Assembly: GCA_029775915.1 (NCBI GenBank) | Contig: JARVKA010000003.1 | Location: forward strand, 140,997 to 204,996 | Length of the DNA stretch: 64,000 nucleotides | Direction: 5' to 3' | Origin: Nitrososphaeria archaeon | Lineage (GTDB): Archaea; Thermoproteota; Nitrososphaeria; Nitrososphaerales; JANXEG01 | Part shown: piece after piece, positions 53,077-62,437 of the stretch | Layout: every line of letters starts with the position of its first letter | Position numbering within the stretch: the first letter of the stretch is position 1 | Notes under the pieces: generated by a model | What the model saw: the letters and a program-made list of their open reading frames with translations, nothing else | Told to the model about the DNA's origin: nothing | Databases searched by the model: none | Translations under genes and position numbers: made by a program

Positions 53077-54975
53077 ATGCCAGAAAATGGATTTGATGGA
53101 TTATTAACGATTACCTTTCAACCATTCGGAAGGAGATTTACTGTAAAAAAGGGTGAAAATATTTTAGAAGCTGCTCAAAAAGCTGGAATAAATATTAGAA
53201 ATGTTTGTGGAGGCAAGGGATTGTGTGGAAAGTGCAAGGTAATTATCAAAAAAGGTGAGATTGAATTTAAAATCCCAAAAGAAGAGAAGCTTTTATCAAA
53301 TATAGAGCTTTCACAAGGTTATGTATTAGCTTGCCAAACCCGATGCTTAAGTGATTGTGAAGTACTTATACCAGCTGAGAGTAGAGTAGAGGGCCAAAAG
53401 ATTCTTTCAAAAGCAGAGATTTTTAAAATCGAGCCAAATCCTTACGTGCTAAAAGATTATTTAAATCCTCAATTTTTAAGGTATGTGAATATTCAAAGGA
53501 TTGAAGATGCACTTCAATTAAAGTATTTGAAAAAGGTGAATATATCTATAAATATCTTTCAAAAATTAAAAGAAGCTTTTGAAGAACGTGATAAAGGTTT
53601 AACATTAACAATGAGGAGAGGAGCGAATCTTTATGAAGTAATTGATGTTGAGATTGGTGATCAAAGTAAAAGAAGTTATGGGATTGCGATAGATATTGGT
53701 ACAACAAAGATTGTTGTATATTTGGTTAATTTATTGAGTGGAGATATTATTGATGAAGCATCCGATTATAATAAGCAATTAATATATGGTGAAGATTTAA
53801 TTTCGAGAATCGGTTATACAATCGATAAAGAAGATGGTTTAATAAGTATGCAAAAAGCAGTTATGGATACCATAAATGAGTTAATCTTAAGATTAGCTAA
53901 TAAAAATCAAATCGAACCTCATGAAATAATAGATGTATGTGTGGCTGGAAATACGGTAATGACTTATTTATTTACAGGTATGGATGCTCGTAATCTTTTA
54001 CGTGTTGATGCAATTGTTGAGAAGCATCCGATTAAGATTAGTGCTGAGATGCTTAGGATGAATGTAAATCCAAAAGCTTTAGTTTATTGCTTACCTTGTG
54101 CGAGTAGATTTATAGGAGGGGATGCGATAGGCGATATTCTCCTCTCTGGCATGTATAAATCAAAAGAAACATCTCTATTAATCGATATTGGAACTAATGT
54201 TGAAGTTGTGTTAGGTAGTGAAGGATGGTTATTATCTACAACAGCTGCTGCAGGTCCAGCATTTGAAGGTTGGGGTATTAGATTTGGAACTAGATCGATA
54301 GAAGGTGCTATTGATCATGTAAAAATAAATCCAGAAAATTTTAAAGCGAGTTATACAGTAATAGGCTCTACCAAGCCTAAAGGTATTTGTGGCTCAGGTT
54401 TGATCGATGTTATGGCTGAGATGTTCCGTGTAGGAATTTTAAATACTTTTGGAAAGATCGATAGTAGTATATCATCACAATATATAAGGAATGGAGCTAA
54501 TGGTTTAGAGTATGTTATTGCCCCATCTGATGAGACGAGTATAGGGCAGGATATTACCATATCACAAAAGGATATTGATATATTAATGGATTCAAAAGCA
54601 TCAGCTTGTGGAGCAATATCTTCTTTATTAAAGAAGATGAAGATAACAGTTTTAGATGTTGAGAATGTGTATATTTTTGGAGCTTTTGGAAGTTTTTTAG
54701 ATATAAATAATGCGATAGCGATTGGATTAATACCCGAGTTTCCAAAAGCAAAATTTTATGTTTTGGGGAATGGTTCTGTAGCTGGTGCTTACTTAACTTT
54801 AATATCACAAGATTATAGAAGAATGGCTGAGGAAATTGCAGAGTTAATTGCGTATTTTGATATGTTAAAGGATATGGATTTCATGGATGAATATCAAGCA
54901 GCATTTACTATACCTGGAAAGAGAGAATTATTTCCAACATGGTGGGAAGTTAGTAAAAAATTGAGGAGAACTTAA
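53077..54975 (+). CDS. RACo/AcsV-type corrinoid protein reductive activator
   Basis: A 632-residue protein. Residues 8-95 form a [2Fe-2S] ferredoxin with NVCGGKGLCGKCKVIIKKGE and later ACQTRCLSDCEVL. After a linker region a DUF4445/ASKHA ATPase domain starts near residue 205 (SYGIAIDIGTTKIVVYLVNL) and includes VAGNTVMTYLFTGMDARNLL, SLLIDIGTNVEVVLGSEGWL, SAAAGPAFEG-like TAAAGPAFEGWGIRFGTRSI and VYIFGAFGSFLDI. This matches RACo, which uses ATP to reduce inactive Co(II) of the corrinoid iron-sulfur protein. It lies between the CODH and ACS operons and so would activate CdhDE. Methanogen RamA differs by carrying C-terminal [4Fe-4S] motifs. Confidence 0.9.
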   Translation: MPENGFDGLLTITFQPFGRRFTVKKGENILEAAQKAGINIRNVCGGKGLCGKCKVIIKKGEIEFKIPKEEKLLSNIELSQGYVLACQTRCLSDCEVLIPAESRVEGQKILSKAEIFKIEPNPYVLKDYLNPQFLRYVNIQRIEDALQLKYLKKVNISINIFQKLKEAFEERDKGLTLTMRRGANLYEVIDVEIGDQSKRSYGIAIDIGTTKIVVYLVNLLSGDIIDEASDYNKQLIYGEDLISRIGYTIDKEDGLISMQKAVMDTINELILRLANKNQIEPHEIIDVCVAGNTVMTYLFTGMDARNLLRVDAIVEKHPIKISAEMLRMNVNPKALVYCLPCASRFIGGDAIGDILLSGMYKSKETSLLIDIGTNVEVVLGSEGWLLSTTAAAGPAFEGWGIRFGTRSIEGAIDHVKINPENFKASYTVIGSTKPKGICGSGLIDVMAEMFRVGILNTFGKIDSSISSQYIRNGANGLEYVIAPSDETSIGQDITISQKDIDILMDSKASACGAISSLLKKMKITVLDVENVYIFGAFGSFLDINNAIAIGLIPEFPKAKFYVLGNGSVAGAYLTLISQDYRRMAEEIAELIAYFDMLKDMDFMDEYQAAFTIPGKRELFPTWWEVSKKLRRT

Positions 54976-54997
54976 ATATCAAATGTATTTGTTAGTT

Positions 54998-55759
54998 TTA
55001 TAATAATTTTATTCTCTTTGCAATTCTTTCAGCAGCTTTAACTGCAAGGCTATCTAATGGTAAATTTAAAAGAGATTTTCCTTCAAGATTGTATTGATGA
55101 ATATTTGGATCCATTGGTATAAAGCCTCCATATTCGACATTAATCTCCTTAGCTTTATTCATTAAAAGCCCCTCCATACTATCTGTAAATTGATTCCCAA
55201 TTAAGTATGCATTTTTAATTTTAATATGAACCTCATCAACCAATTCTCTTATTCTTTTTGCAGTTTCAAAACCCATTTTTGAAGGATCGGTAACTATAAT
55301 GAGAATATCAACATCTTTTGCAGTTCTCCTACTTAAATGCTCCAATCCAGCTTCCATATCCATAAGAACAATATCGTAATTATCAGCAATTATATCCAAT
55401 ATTCTTGTCAGAACGCTATTAATATAACAATAGCAACCCTCACCTTCAGATCTACCCATAGCTAAAAAATCAAAATTCGGAGTTTCAACCAATATATTGT
55501 AAACCCAAGTCTCAAGCAATCTCTCTTTAGATACACCTAAAGATAAAGCATCTTTATCCATTTGCTTTCTCAATTCATTAGTTACCGTTCCAACCGTTTT
55601 CTCAACTTTTAAACCAAGAGTATCAGGCAAATTTGTAGCTGGGTCTGCATCAATTACCAATATTGATCTACCATTATTTTGAAGTAATACTTTTAATAAT
55701 AAAGCGGTTAAAGTAGTTTTACCAGAACCGCCTTTACCAGAGATGGATATTCTAACCAT
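54998..55759 (-). CDS. CooC/AcsF-type nickel-insertion ATPase, ACS operon copy
   Basis: A 253-residue ATPase from the ATG at 55759 (MVRISISGKGGSGKTTLTAL); the ORF-track start at 55792 lies inside cdhE and is not used. Other motifs are VIDADPATNLPDTLGLKVEK, the CxC motif GEGCYCYINSVLTRILD and LMDMEAGLEHLSRRTAKDVD. Located directly after the ACS and CoFeSP genes, it is a candidate AcsF-like ATPase that loads nickel into the A-cluster of CdhC. It is only partly similar to the other CooC here. Confidence 0.9.
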   Translation of the reverse strand: MVRISISGKGGSGKTTLTALLLKVLLQNNGRSILVIDADPATNLPDTLGLKVEKTVGTVTNELRKQMDKDALSLGVSKERLLETWVYNILVETPNFDFLAMGRSEGEGCYCYINSVLTRILDIIADNYDIVLMDMEAGLEHLSRRTAKDVDILIIVTDPSKMGFETAKRIRELVDEVHIKIKNAYLIGNQFTDSMEGLLMNKAKEINVEYGGFIPMDPNIHQYNLEGKSLLNLPLDSLAVKAAERIAKRIKLL

Positions 55760-55760
55760 A

Positions 55761-57185
55761 TTAAACAGATTGAATAATCCTCTTCCACTCATTAATTACG
55801 AATTTTGGAATTTCTGAAGAATCCATTGGACCAACTACTACTTTCCATCTGAGCTTTGTTGCATCCTCTATTGCACCAGCTAAGCGTGCTGCTTTACCCG
55901 GTATAACTAATATTCGATGCTTAACCATTTTATCAACCTCTGATTTTAATAATTCTTCAGCTATAGATTCAGGAGTTATCTTTCTACCAGCAACTGCACA
56001 CTCAACCGCTATTCCTTCACTATTCACAACCAATAAATAGCAATCAACCTTTCCAACTTCAATATCTGATTTAACGGTATAAAAGGTTAAGGCAAAGTTT
56101 GTCGTCATGAATACTGGCGAGTACTCATTGGGATTACCAAATACTCTTAAACCGGGTTCAACAGAGACTGGCTTTCTTGGATCATTATAGATATTTTGCC
56201 TAAGGATTGTTACTGGTAATAAAGACCACCCATCTAAACTATGCATTATTAATAAATCTGCATATCTTATTATCAACATATTAGCGATACATGCTTCCCA
56301 CCAAGCCTTTAAATTTACATCACCATCCATACAAGTCCAAGCGGTAATTGGAGTACCCATAATTGGGAAGCCAAATACTACATCACCTTCACTAATAGCT
56401 TTCCAACGTAAAGCTGTGAAAGAATTTAAAGTACTTGATAAACCACCTTTTGGTATTGTTCCTGGATCGAGTACTAAATCACTCAATCCATTATCCATCA
56501 ATGTTTTCGTAAGAGATCCAAGCATTTTTAAATCATTAGGTACAAATACCGCTAATGGGCATTTGTAAATAGATGCTAACTCTAAAAATTCTCTCCAATT
56601 ATCTAATGTAGCTGCATAAATGAGTGGCTTTTTATCACCAATAACCCTTAGTCCAGCTTCTATAATTGTTGGATTAAAAGAACAAAGTATTAAAGGCAAA
56701 TCTGTATTATTAGCAACGTATGTGACCATCTCCTTAAATTTCGATTTATCATTCGATACCGATCTTAAAGCCAACATATTTAACTTTAAAGTTGTGCCGA
56801 TATAAGTAAAGCTAAATTCTTGTGTTTTCTTAATTCTTTTTAATATCTCTTCTTCAGACATATCATCTGAAATATCTATTGCAATTGCTGTTGGATTGAA
56901 ATAAGTTAATTCATGACGATGTATAACATACTTACCCCCTATCTTAACCCTTTTATCTCCAACCCCTATCTCTACCTCTTTAACTGGGGGTTTAAGCATC
57001 TCCCATAATTGCTTATAAGCATCTTTATACTCATCCTTTAGTAAAGGAGTGCATTTAACAAGCTCAATTTCTCTATTAACAAGCTTAACAGCGAATGCCA
57101 TACAATTTGGCTCGCCACATTCTTTACAATTCGTTTTAGGGAGGAATTTATAAACCTCAATCGGACTAATAGTTTTAGCTGGCAT
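55761..57185 (-). CDS. cdhE: Corrinoid iron-sulfur protein large subunit CdhE (gamma)
   Basis: A 474-residue subunit that holds a [4Fe-4S] cluster and a corrinoid. The N-terminal cluster motif is LPKTNCKECGEPNCMAFAVK followed by the fourth cysteine in VKCTPLL. A TIM-barrel part spans about 90-320 (TGTTLKLN-like YIGTTLKLNMLALRSVS), and the C-terminal corrinoid domain contains LVVNSEGIAVECAVAGRKIT. It accepts methyl groups from tetrahydropterin and gives them to CdhC. It lies six bases after cdhD and one base before cooC. Confidence 0.94.
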   Translation of the reverse strand: MPAKTISPIEVYKFLPKTNCKECGEPNCMAFAVKLVNREIELVKCTPLLKDEYKDAYKQLWEMLKPPVKEVEIGVGDKRVKIGGKYVIHRHELTYFNPTAIAIDISDDMSEEEILKRIKKTQEFSFTYIGTTLKLNMLALRSVSNDKSKFKEMVTYVANNTDLPLILCSFNPTIIEAGLRVIGDKKPLIYAATLDNWREFLELASIYKCPLAVFVPNDLKMLGSLTKTLMDNGLSDLVLDPGTIPKGGLSSTLNSFTALRWKAISEGDVVFGFPIMGTPITAWTCMDGDVNLKAWWEACIANMLIIRYADLLIMHSLDGWSLLPVTILRQNIYNDPRKPVSVEPGLRVFGNPNEYSPVFMTTNFALTFYTVKSDIEVGKVDCYLLVVNSEGIAVECAVAGRKITPESIAEELLKSEVDKMVKHRILVIPGKAARLAGAIEDATKLRWKVVVGPMDSSEIPKFVINEWKRIIQSV

Positions 57186-57191
57186 ATTAAT

Positions 57192-58394
57192 TCACTTAAT
57201 TTTAGCACTCACCCAATTGCTAATATCAAGATCATGGGTGATTTGCCCACTCGTTAAATAATTGATAATATCCTTTAATGTTTGAATCGATGCTGGATGC
57301 ATCATCATAATGTAATCAGCACCAGCGAGCATCATTGCTAAACCAGTTGTGAATTCCCATAATGGACCACGAAGCTCTCTAGGCTCCCATTCTGGATCCA
57401 TTTTTAACCAAGATTCTCTGGCACCCCATGCATTCGTACTACCACTTAACAATGGTTGTTGGAGCTCTTCATCTCCCTTTAATGCTGCAAGGCGAGCTCT
57501 CTCCATAACTGTGAATCCATACTCAAGGCCATAACCAAGGGCACCAGTATTAGTATCCATCACAATTCGATCCTTATCGAGATACTCGAAGAGCTTTCTA
57601 TTCAACTCTCTAGCTAAGTCCAAATCCATAGGTGTAAATGCAACTACCACATGACCATAATTTTTAATTATAGGTGCTATTTTTGATAAATCCATATCTT
57701 TTACTAAAGAATTTATCATTATACGTTCACCCGCAGCTACTTCAGCCACCTTTTTAAAAACCTCCATATCCTTTAATGCATCACCACTTCCACCAACCGT
57801 TATTGGTACATCAACAGCTTGCAAAACCTTCTCAACAGTCTTTGCTGCTTCACTTGGTGGTGAATCTTTAATGAGTGGGTCTGTACTCACTAAGTGAAGA
57901 TTAATAGCTTCTGCATTATACTTATTTACACACCTTTTCGCCCATTCCGCTGGATCTTCCATAACATCCTCGAAATGAGTTCTAACAGCTTTAGGTAATG
58001 ATACTTTCATATCAAATATATCGAATGCGATTACTGGTGGGTGAGATACTGGTTGACTGAATGTATAAAATGGAGGTGTAGTTTCTCCACCTATAATAAT
58101 CGATTTGCCTCTTGTTCCACCATCACTTTTTGTTGCACCAATCTTTACCTCTCTAATTTTTCCCACCCACTCCATTTTAGGATAAGTAAATTCAATTTCT
58201 GTGATTTTCTTTGGTATTAAAGCTGGGATTACCCTTCTTGCACCAGATGGAAGTATTTGTGGAAATCGTATCGCTAACCTCTCAGCCTCTATTACCACAT
58301 CCTCTAACTCAATCTCTCCAAACTTCATTAAATTCTCTAAAAGTTTACTACTAATCTCATTGTAAAAATTCTTCTCAACTTCCTTTTTCTTCAC
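57192..58394 (-). CDS. cdhD: Corrinoid iron-sulfur protein small subunit CdhD (delta)
   Basis: A 400-residue TIM-barrel subunit that pairs with CdhE. Characteristic parts are EFTYPKMEWVGKIREVKIGA, KSIIIGGETTPPFYTFSQPV, PPVIAFDIFDMKVSLPKAVR and NAEAINLHLVSTDPLIKDSP, followed by IMINSLVKDMDLSKIAPIIK and MDTNTGALGYGLEYGFTVME. The start is a GTG inside the end of cdhC. An AGGAGGGTG ribosome binding site is placed about eight bases upstream, which decides this start. Confidence 0.94.
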   Translation of the reverse strand: MKKKEVEKNFYNEISSKLLENLMKFGEIELEDVVIEAERLAIRFPQILPSGARRVIPALIPKKITEIEFTYPKMEWVGKIREVKIGATKSDGGTRGKSIIIGGETTPPFYTFSQPVSHPPVIAFDIFDMKVSLPKAVRTHFEDVMEDPAEWAKRCVNKYNAEAINLHLVSTDPLIKDSPPSEAAKTVEKVLQAVDVPITVGGSGDALKDMEVFKKVAEVAAGERIMINSLVKDMDLSKIAPIIKNYGHVVVAFTPMDLDLARELNRKLFEYLDKDRIVMDTNTGALGYGLEYGFTVMERARLAALKGDEELQQPLLSGSTNAWGARESWLKMDPEWEPRELRGPLWEFTTGLAMMLAGADYIMMMHPASIQTLKDIINYLTSGQITHDLDISNWVSAKIK

Positions 58395-59790
58395 TAGATT
58401 GCACCCTCCTTTTAATTATTAACTTTTTAGCATGAATTTTTACACCCTCAAGAACGAACTCAAAACCTCCAGTTACAGAAGGTATTTGTAATACCGCTTC
58501 ACTTACTTCTTTAGGTAACTCTTTTACCTCCTCTTTACGTTTAACTTCTATTACAGGGGGTGCTGCTACTGCTTTCCACCTTTGAACTACTGGATGCCCT
58601 TTCTTTTCTAAAAAGGCTTTTAACTCTTCCACATTCTTTACATCTTGATCAGTTGCAATTTTATCAACGAGATCCTTTGGAATAAAATCTTTAACCCTCT
58701 CCTTTAAGCTACTTGGAAGCCAAACTATACGATTCCAACCACCATCCTTTTGAAGGAACTTTGGAGAACGCATATACTCTATAGATAAACCATGAAAGCC
58801 ATCTACTTGCCTACCACCTGCGGTTGAATCAGCGATGGTTGAGAAAGGTAAGCCATTAACCGCTACACCCTTAAAGCCTCTATCGATTATTCCTAAACCA
58901 TCTACTTCAGGAATGTAAAAAGCTGCTGCCTCAAAGCATCCACAAGATGTGTGAGGATTACCAAATGCAGTGTATAATTGAACCCTTTTAATCGCTCCTA
59001 ATGATTTTTTCTGCACCGTTTCATTCACACCAGAATATTCGCCAGCGATTGGGTCTAAACACTCGCCCTTCTCAATACGGTAAATCGAGCCTTTTGGATC
59101 CACTCTTGATGCTGCTCTTCCATCAAACCAACTGATTGAGCCACAATTTGAATATCTTTGTGGTGTTATTATACAAACGTGTGTTGGTGCAAAAGATTGG
59201 CAAAGAAGGCAACCATAAAAGCAATCAACTTCCTCATCCTTTAACCCTCTCGCTTTTGCATCACGCGCATTATAAGTTTCTAAGGCTATTTTATGCATCT
59301 CCTTAACCTTCTCTGGATCGGTTATGAATGTAATTTGGATTGCTTCTATAATCGGTAACTCACTCTTATATAGCCTCTCCAAAACTTTACCTAAATAAAT
59401 AAATGAATTGAAACCTTTTTGAAATGATTTTTTACTTAAACGACACCATATATCATACCTTTGATTAAGATGCATAAATCCTTCAATATAATTAGAATAT
59501 TCATGTATCCTTCTTTCAATCACACCTTCTAAAGATTCTTCTAATTCCTTTCCAGCAACTTCAATAAATATACCAAATGGATAACTACCTCCTTCTTGCA
59601 AATCCTTCAAATCTGGACCGATGATTTGTATCTTACCATCTTCGACTTGACCGATCTCTCTAACTTTCACTAATTCAAATTTGTATTCAACGTTAGGGCC
59701 GCCTAACTCAACATAAAGATCTTTCTTCCTAATTCTCTCTCCTTCATAAATAACTCCAACATCTACTGGTATATCTGTAAACATCGACAT
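58375..59790 (-). CDS. cdhC: Acetyl-CoA synthase beta subunit CdhC
   Basis: A 471-residue ACS lacking the CODH-binding N-terminal domain of bacterial AcsB, as in other archaea. The A-cluster ligands are in CFYGCLLCQSFAPTHVCIIT followed by PQRYSNCGSISWF, and in NPHTSCGCFEAAAFYIPE, which match the six-cysteine pattern including CGC. It joins CO, a methyl group and CoA. It is the first gene of the ACS operon and overlaps cdhD by 20 bases. GGGTGAT five bases before the ATG is a strong ribosome binding site. A Pro/Glu/Lys-rich linker precedes the last 45 residues. Confidence 0.95.
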   Translation of the reverse strand: MSMFTDIPVDVGVIYEGERIRKKDLYVELGGPNVEYKFELVKVREIGQVEDGKIQIIGPDLKDLQEGGSYPFGIFIEVAGKELEESLEGVIERRIHEYSNYIEGFMHLNQRYDIWCRLSKKSFQKGFNSFIYLGKVLERLYKSELPIIEAIQITFITDPEKVKEMHKIALETYNARDAKARGLKDEEVDCFYGCLLCQSFAPTHVCIITPQRYSNCGSISWFDGRAASRVDPKGSIYRIEKGECLDPIAGEYSGVNETVQKKSLGAIKRVQLYTAFGNPHTSCGCFEAAAFYIPEVDGLGIIDRGFKGVAVNGLPFSTIADSTAGGRQVDGFHGLSIEYMRSPKFLQKDGGWNRIVWLPSSLKERVKDFIPKDLVDKIATDQDVKNVEELKAFLEKKGHPVVQRWKAVAAPPVIEVKRKEEVKELPKEVSEAVLQIPSVTGGFEFVLEGVKIHAKKLIIKRRVQSSEEKGS

Positions 59791-60145
59791 TTCACATCAC
59801 CCTAAAAATTGCTTCATTATTAAGAATTTACTCATTTAACATATTTAACAAACCCCCTAATGAACATAGCCTCTTATTTAGGAGTGTGATCATTTTTACA
59901 GATAGTTTATCACTACATAATTCGTTTGGTGAAGCTTTTAAATGATCGAATTTTTTGAACACCTCTATATCACCAATATTCATATTGCAGTTATTTGCGC
60001 GTAAGTATAAAAAGGTTATCGCATATATAATAATTACCTCTTAATATACTTAAATATAAAAATAAGACAAGGTATAGGTTAATTTTTTACTTTATCACTA
60101 ATTTTTATTAGTAGTGTTTAAATGTGAATAATCCATAAGCATTTT
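59791..60145. promoter_or_regulatory. Divergent promoter region between cdhC and thyX
   Basis: About 355 bp without genes. GTTAAATATGTT on the minus strand near 59836-59847 is a candidate TATA box for the ACS operon, placing the start site roughly 25 bp before the cdhC ribosome binding site. TTTAAATG around 60117-60124 could serve thyX and would make its mRNA almost leaderless. Nothing else is recognised. Confidence 0.4.
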
Positions 60146-60766
60146 ATGATGAGAGTTAAGTTAATTTGGCACACCCCATCGCCAGAGAGGGTTATTGCGG
60201 TAGCTATGAGAAGATGCTACTCAACTTCTACAATAGAGGAAATTGAGAAAGAACTTGATGAGAAAGGTAATGAATACATTCGCTATTTAGTAAGAAAAGC
60301 TTTGGATGATAAAACCTTTAGTGTATTGGAGCATGTTGTATTTACATTTGAGATAGAAGGCATTTCAAGAGTTTGTAGCCATCAATTGGTAAGGCATAGA
60401 CTCGCTTCATATAATCAAGAGAGTCAAAGGTTTACTTTAGCACACAAAGAAGAGATGATTATGCCACCGAGTATTCAAAGTAATCCTGAAGCGAGTAAAA
60501 TCTTTAATGAAGTTATAAAGTTTACTATTGGGAAGATGGAGGAGTTATTACGTATTGGAATTCCTAAAGAGGATGCAAGATTTATCTTACCTCAATGTAT
60601 TGCTACAAAGCTTATAATGACGATGAATGCTAGAAGTTTAATGCATTTTTTATCATTGAGATTATCTACAAAGGCTCAATGGGAGATTAGGGAACTCGCT
60701 AATAAAATTCTTGAAGAAGTTAGGAAGGTTGCACCCACTTTATTTGAGAAAATTGTGGAGTGTTAA
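60146..60766 (+). CDS. thyX: Flavin-dependent thymidylate synthase ThyX
   Basis: A 206-residue enzyme that makes dTMP from dUMP using FAD and methylenetetrahydropterin. The ThyX signature RHRX7S is seen as VRHRLASYNQESQRF. The N-terminal part has VIAVAMRRCYSTSTIEEIEK, and FSVLEHVVFTFEIEGISRVC gives the flavin and substrate region. FILPQCIATKLIMTMNARSL and MHFLSLRLSTKAQWEIRELA are conserved at the C-terminus. ATG ATG at the start allows either codon. Confidence 0.95.
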   Translation: MMRVKLIWHTPSPERVIAVAMRRCYSTSTIEEIEKELDEKGNEYIRYLVRKALDDKTFSVLEHVVFTFEIEGISRVCSHQLVRHRLASYNQESQRFTLAHKEEMIMPPSIQSNPEASKIFNEVIKFTIGKMEELLRIGIPKEDARFILPQCIATKLIMTMNARSLMHFLSLRLSTKAQWEIRELANKILEEVRKVAPTLFEKIVEC

Positions 60767-60895
60767 TTAAACTGAATATAAAATCAAGTTTTTAATTTAA
60801 TGCTTAATTGAGAAAAATAATTTATTTAAGCTCGAACTCAATATCTTAATAATTATTAGCAAAAAATATAAAGAGGCGTATATTAGATTAGCGTA

Positions 60896-62206
60896 ATGTT
60901 TGAATTCACGCAATTAATTGCATTAGTGATCTTTATAATAACGGTAAGTCTCATAATTTGTGGAAAGATCGATCGTACCGTAATAGCAATAATAGGAGTA
61001 ATTCTTATGGTTATTACAGGTGTTATGGATGAAGTGCGAGCATTTCAATTTGTTGATTGGAATGTTATCGCAATTCTTATAGGGATATGGATAATAGCAG
61101 GATATTTTAGTAAAACGGGTATCCCAGAATATTTAGCGATAAAAACTTTTAAATTATCTAAGAAAGACTTAGCTATTTTCATAACATTATTGGGAATACT
61201 CTCTGGATTCGTTTCCATGTTTGTAGATAATGTAGTAGTTATATTAATGTTCACACCTATGATTTTCCATATTACCAACAAGCTTAAGTTAGATTCGTTT
61301 CCTTGTATTATGTTCGTGGGATTATGTGCAAACTTTATGGGTACTGCATTACTACTTGGAGACTTACCACCACAAATGTTACATTCAGTAACGGGTATTG
61401 AATTCCTAGAGTTTATTTGGTTCCAAAATAAACCAAGTTCATTTATAATTCTCACTATTACATTCATTTTTGTAATCCTCTTCTTTTATATATCGAAATT
61501 TAAGAAGATTTTCTCTTCAATAAAAGTAAATTTCGATTCATTGGAAGATCCTCATATTAAGGATAAGAAGTTTGCAATTATCAATGTATCTTTATTTATA
61601 AGTACAATAATAGCAATGTCATTAAGAGCATTAATAGGTGTGAAGCTCGGTTTTATCGCATTAACTGGCGCGATAATCTCAATTTTAATATTAGAGTCAT
61701 TGAAAGAAAGAAAAGTAATAGAGTGTCCTAGCTTCGATGACATATTATTGTCATTAGATTGGAAAGCAATTTTCTTTTACGCTTCTCTCTTCTCTCTTGT
61801 AGGAGGTTTAGAGTATGTTGGAATCTTGAATATGTTAGCAGAGGCGCTTAAACAATACTTTACATCACCTTTAATCGGCACTACCATACTTTATTGGGTA
61901 ACAACACCAATCGTTGGTATAGTGGAGCATGATGCGTATATTCTCACATTCCTTTACACTATTAAGGATTTAGCAAAGTTTGGTATAGATCCTTGGCCTT
62001 ATTGGTGGGCTTTGGTATGGGCTGGTACATTGGGTAGTAATTTAACTGTAGCTGGTGCTCCTGCGCTTTACGTGGTTGTAAGGATATATGAAAAGAATGC
62101 TGGAAAAAGAGTAGCATTAAAAGACTTCTTTAATTATAGTATTCCATATGTGATTATATCTTCTATAATTTGCTATTTATTATTACTATTAATTTGGGTA
62201 TTTTAA
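60896..62206 (+). CDS. SLC13/ArsB-NhaD superfamily anion or cation transporter
   Basis: A 436-residue membrane protein with roughly ten to twelve transmembrane segments. It has WNVIAILIGIWIIAGYFSKT followed by an intramembrane-type motif SMFVDNVVVILMFTPMIFHI in the first half and MGTALLLGDLPPQMLH. The second half has WKAIFFYASLFSLVGGLEYV, VEHDAYILTF and the hairpin-like GTLGSNLTVAGAPALYVV. These duplicated halves fit the ion transporter superfamily. Possible substrates include sodium/proton, arsenite or dicarboxylates and cannot be decided. No partner gene adjoins it. Confidence 0.8.
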   Translation: MFEFTQLIALVIFIITVSLIICGKIDRTVIAIIGVILMVITGVMDEVRAFQFVDWNVIAILIGIWIIAGYFSKTGIPEYLAIKTFKLSKKDLAIFITLLGILSGFVSMFVDNVVVILMFTPMIFHITNKLKLDSFPCIMFVGLCANFMGTALLLGDLPPQMLHSVTGIEFLEFIWFQNKPSSFIILTITFIFVILFFYISKFKKIFSSIKVNFDSLEDPHIKDKKFAIINVSLFISTIIAMSLRALIGVKLGFIALTGAIISILILESLKERKVIECPSFDDILLSLDWKAIFFYASLFSLVGGLEYVGILNMLAEALKQYFTSPLIGTTILYWVTTPIVGIVEHDAYILTFLYTIKDLAKFGIDPWPYWWALVWAGTLGSNLTVAGAPALYVVVRIYEKNAGKRVALKDFFNYSIPYVIISSIICYLLLLLIWVF

Positions 62207-62397
62207 TAATGTTAATTAATAATGTTAAGCTTAGATAAACCTTCTTATATTTTAAAAGTACTTCAAATTCAATAAAGATGATGAGAAGGGTTTGGATGAG
62301 AAATCATTCGTGATATTTTAAAATTTTACGACAATAAAATTTTAAATACTAAATTTAAATTTAAAGTCTTTTTAAAAAGTAAATAGGATTACGCTAA

Positions 62398-62406
62398 TTT
62401 TATAAG
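62398..62406 (+). promoter_or_regulatory. Candidate TATA box of the CetZ-like gene
   Basis: TTTTATAAG lies about 35 bp upstream of the ATG at 62438, which would give a leader of roughly ten bases. Confidence 0.4.
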
Positions 62407-62437
62407 TGAGTTATTTCTTACACGTAATAGAAACTTT

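Noticed and set aside
61045-61467. 140-residue minus-strand ORF
   Set aside because: It is antisense to the transporter gene; the apparent length comes from the membrane-protein codon pattern.
62277-62320. Possible C/D-box small RNA (ATGATGA and later ATGAGA)
   Set aside because: A C-box-like motif is present but no CTGA D box follows at suitable spacing.
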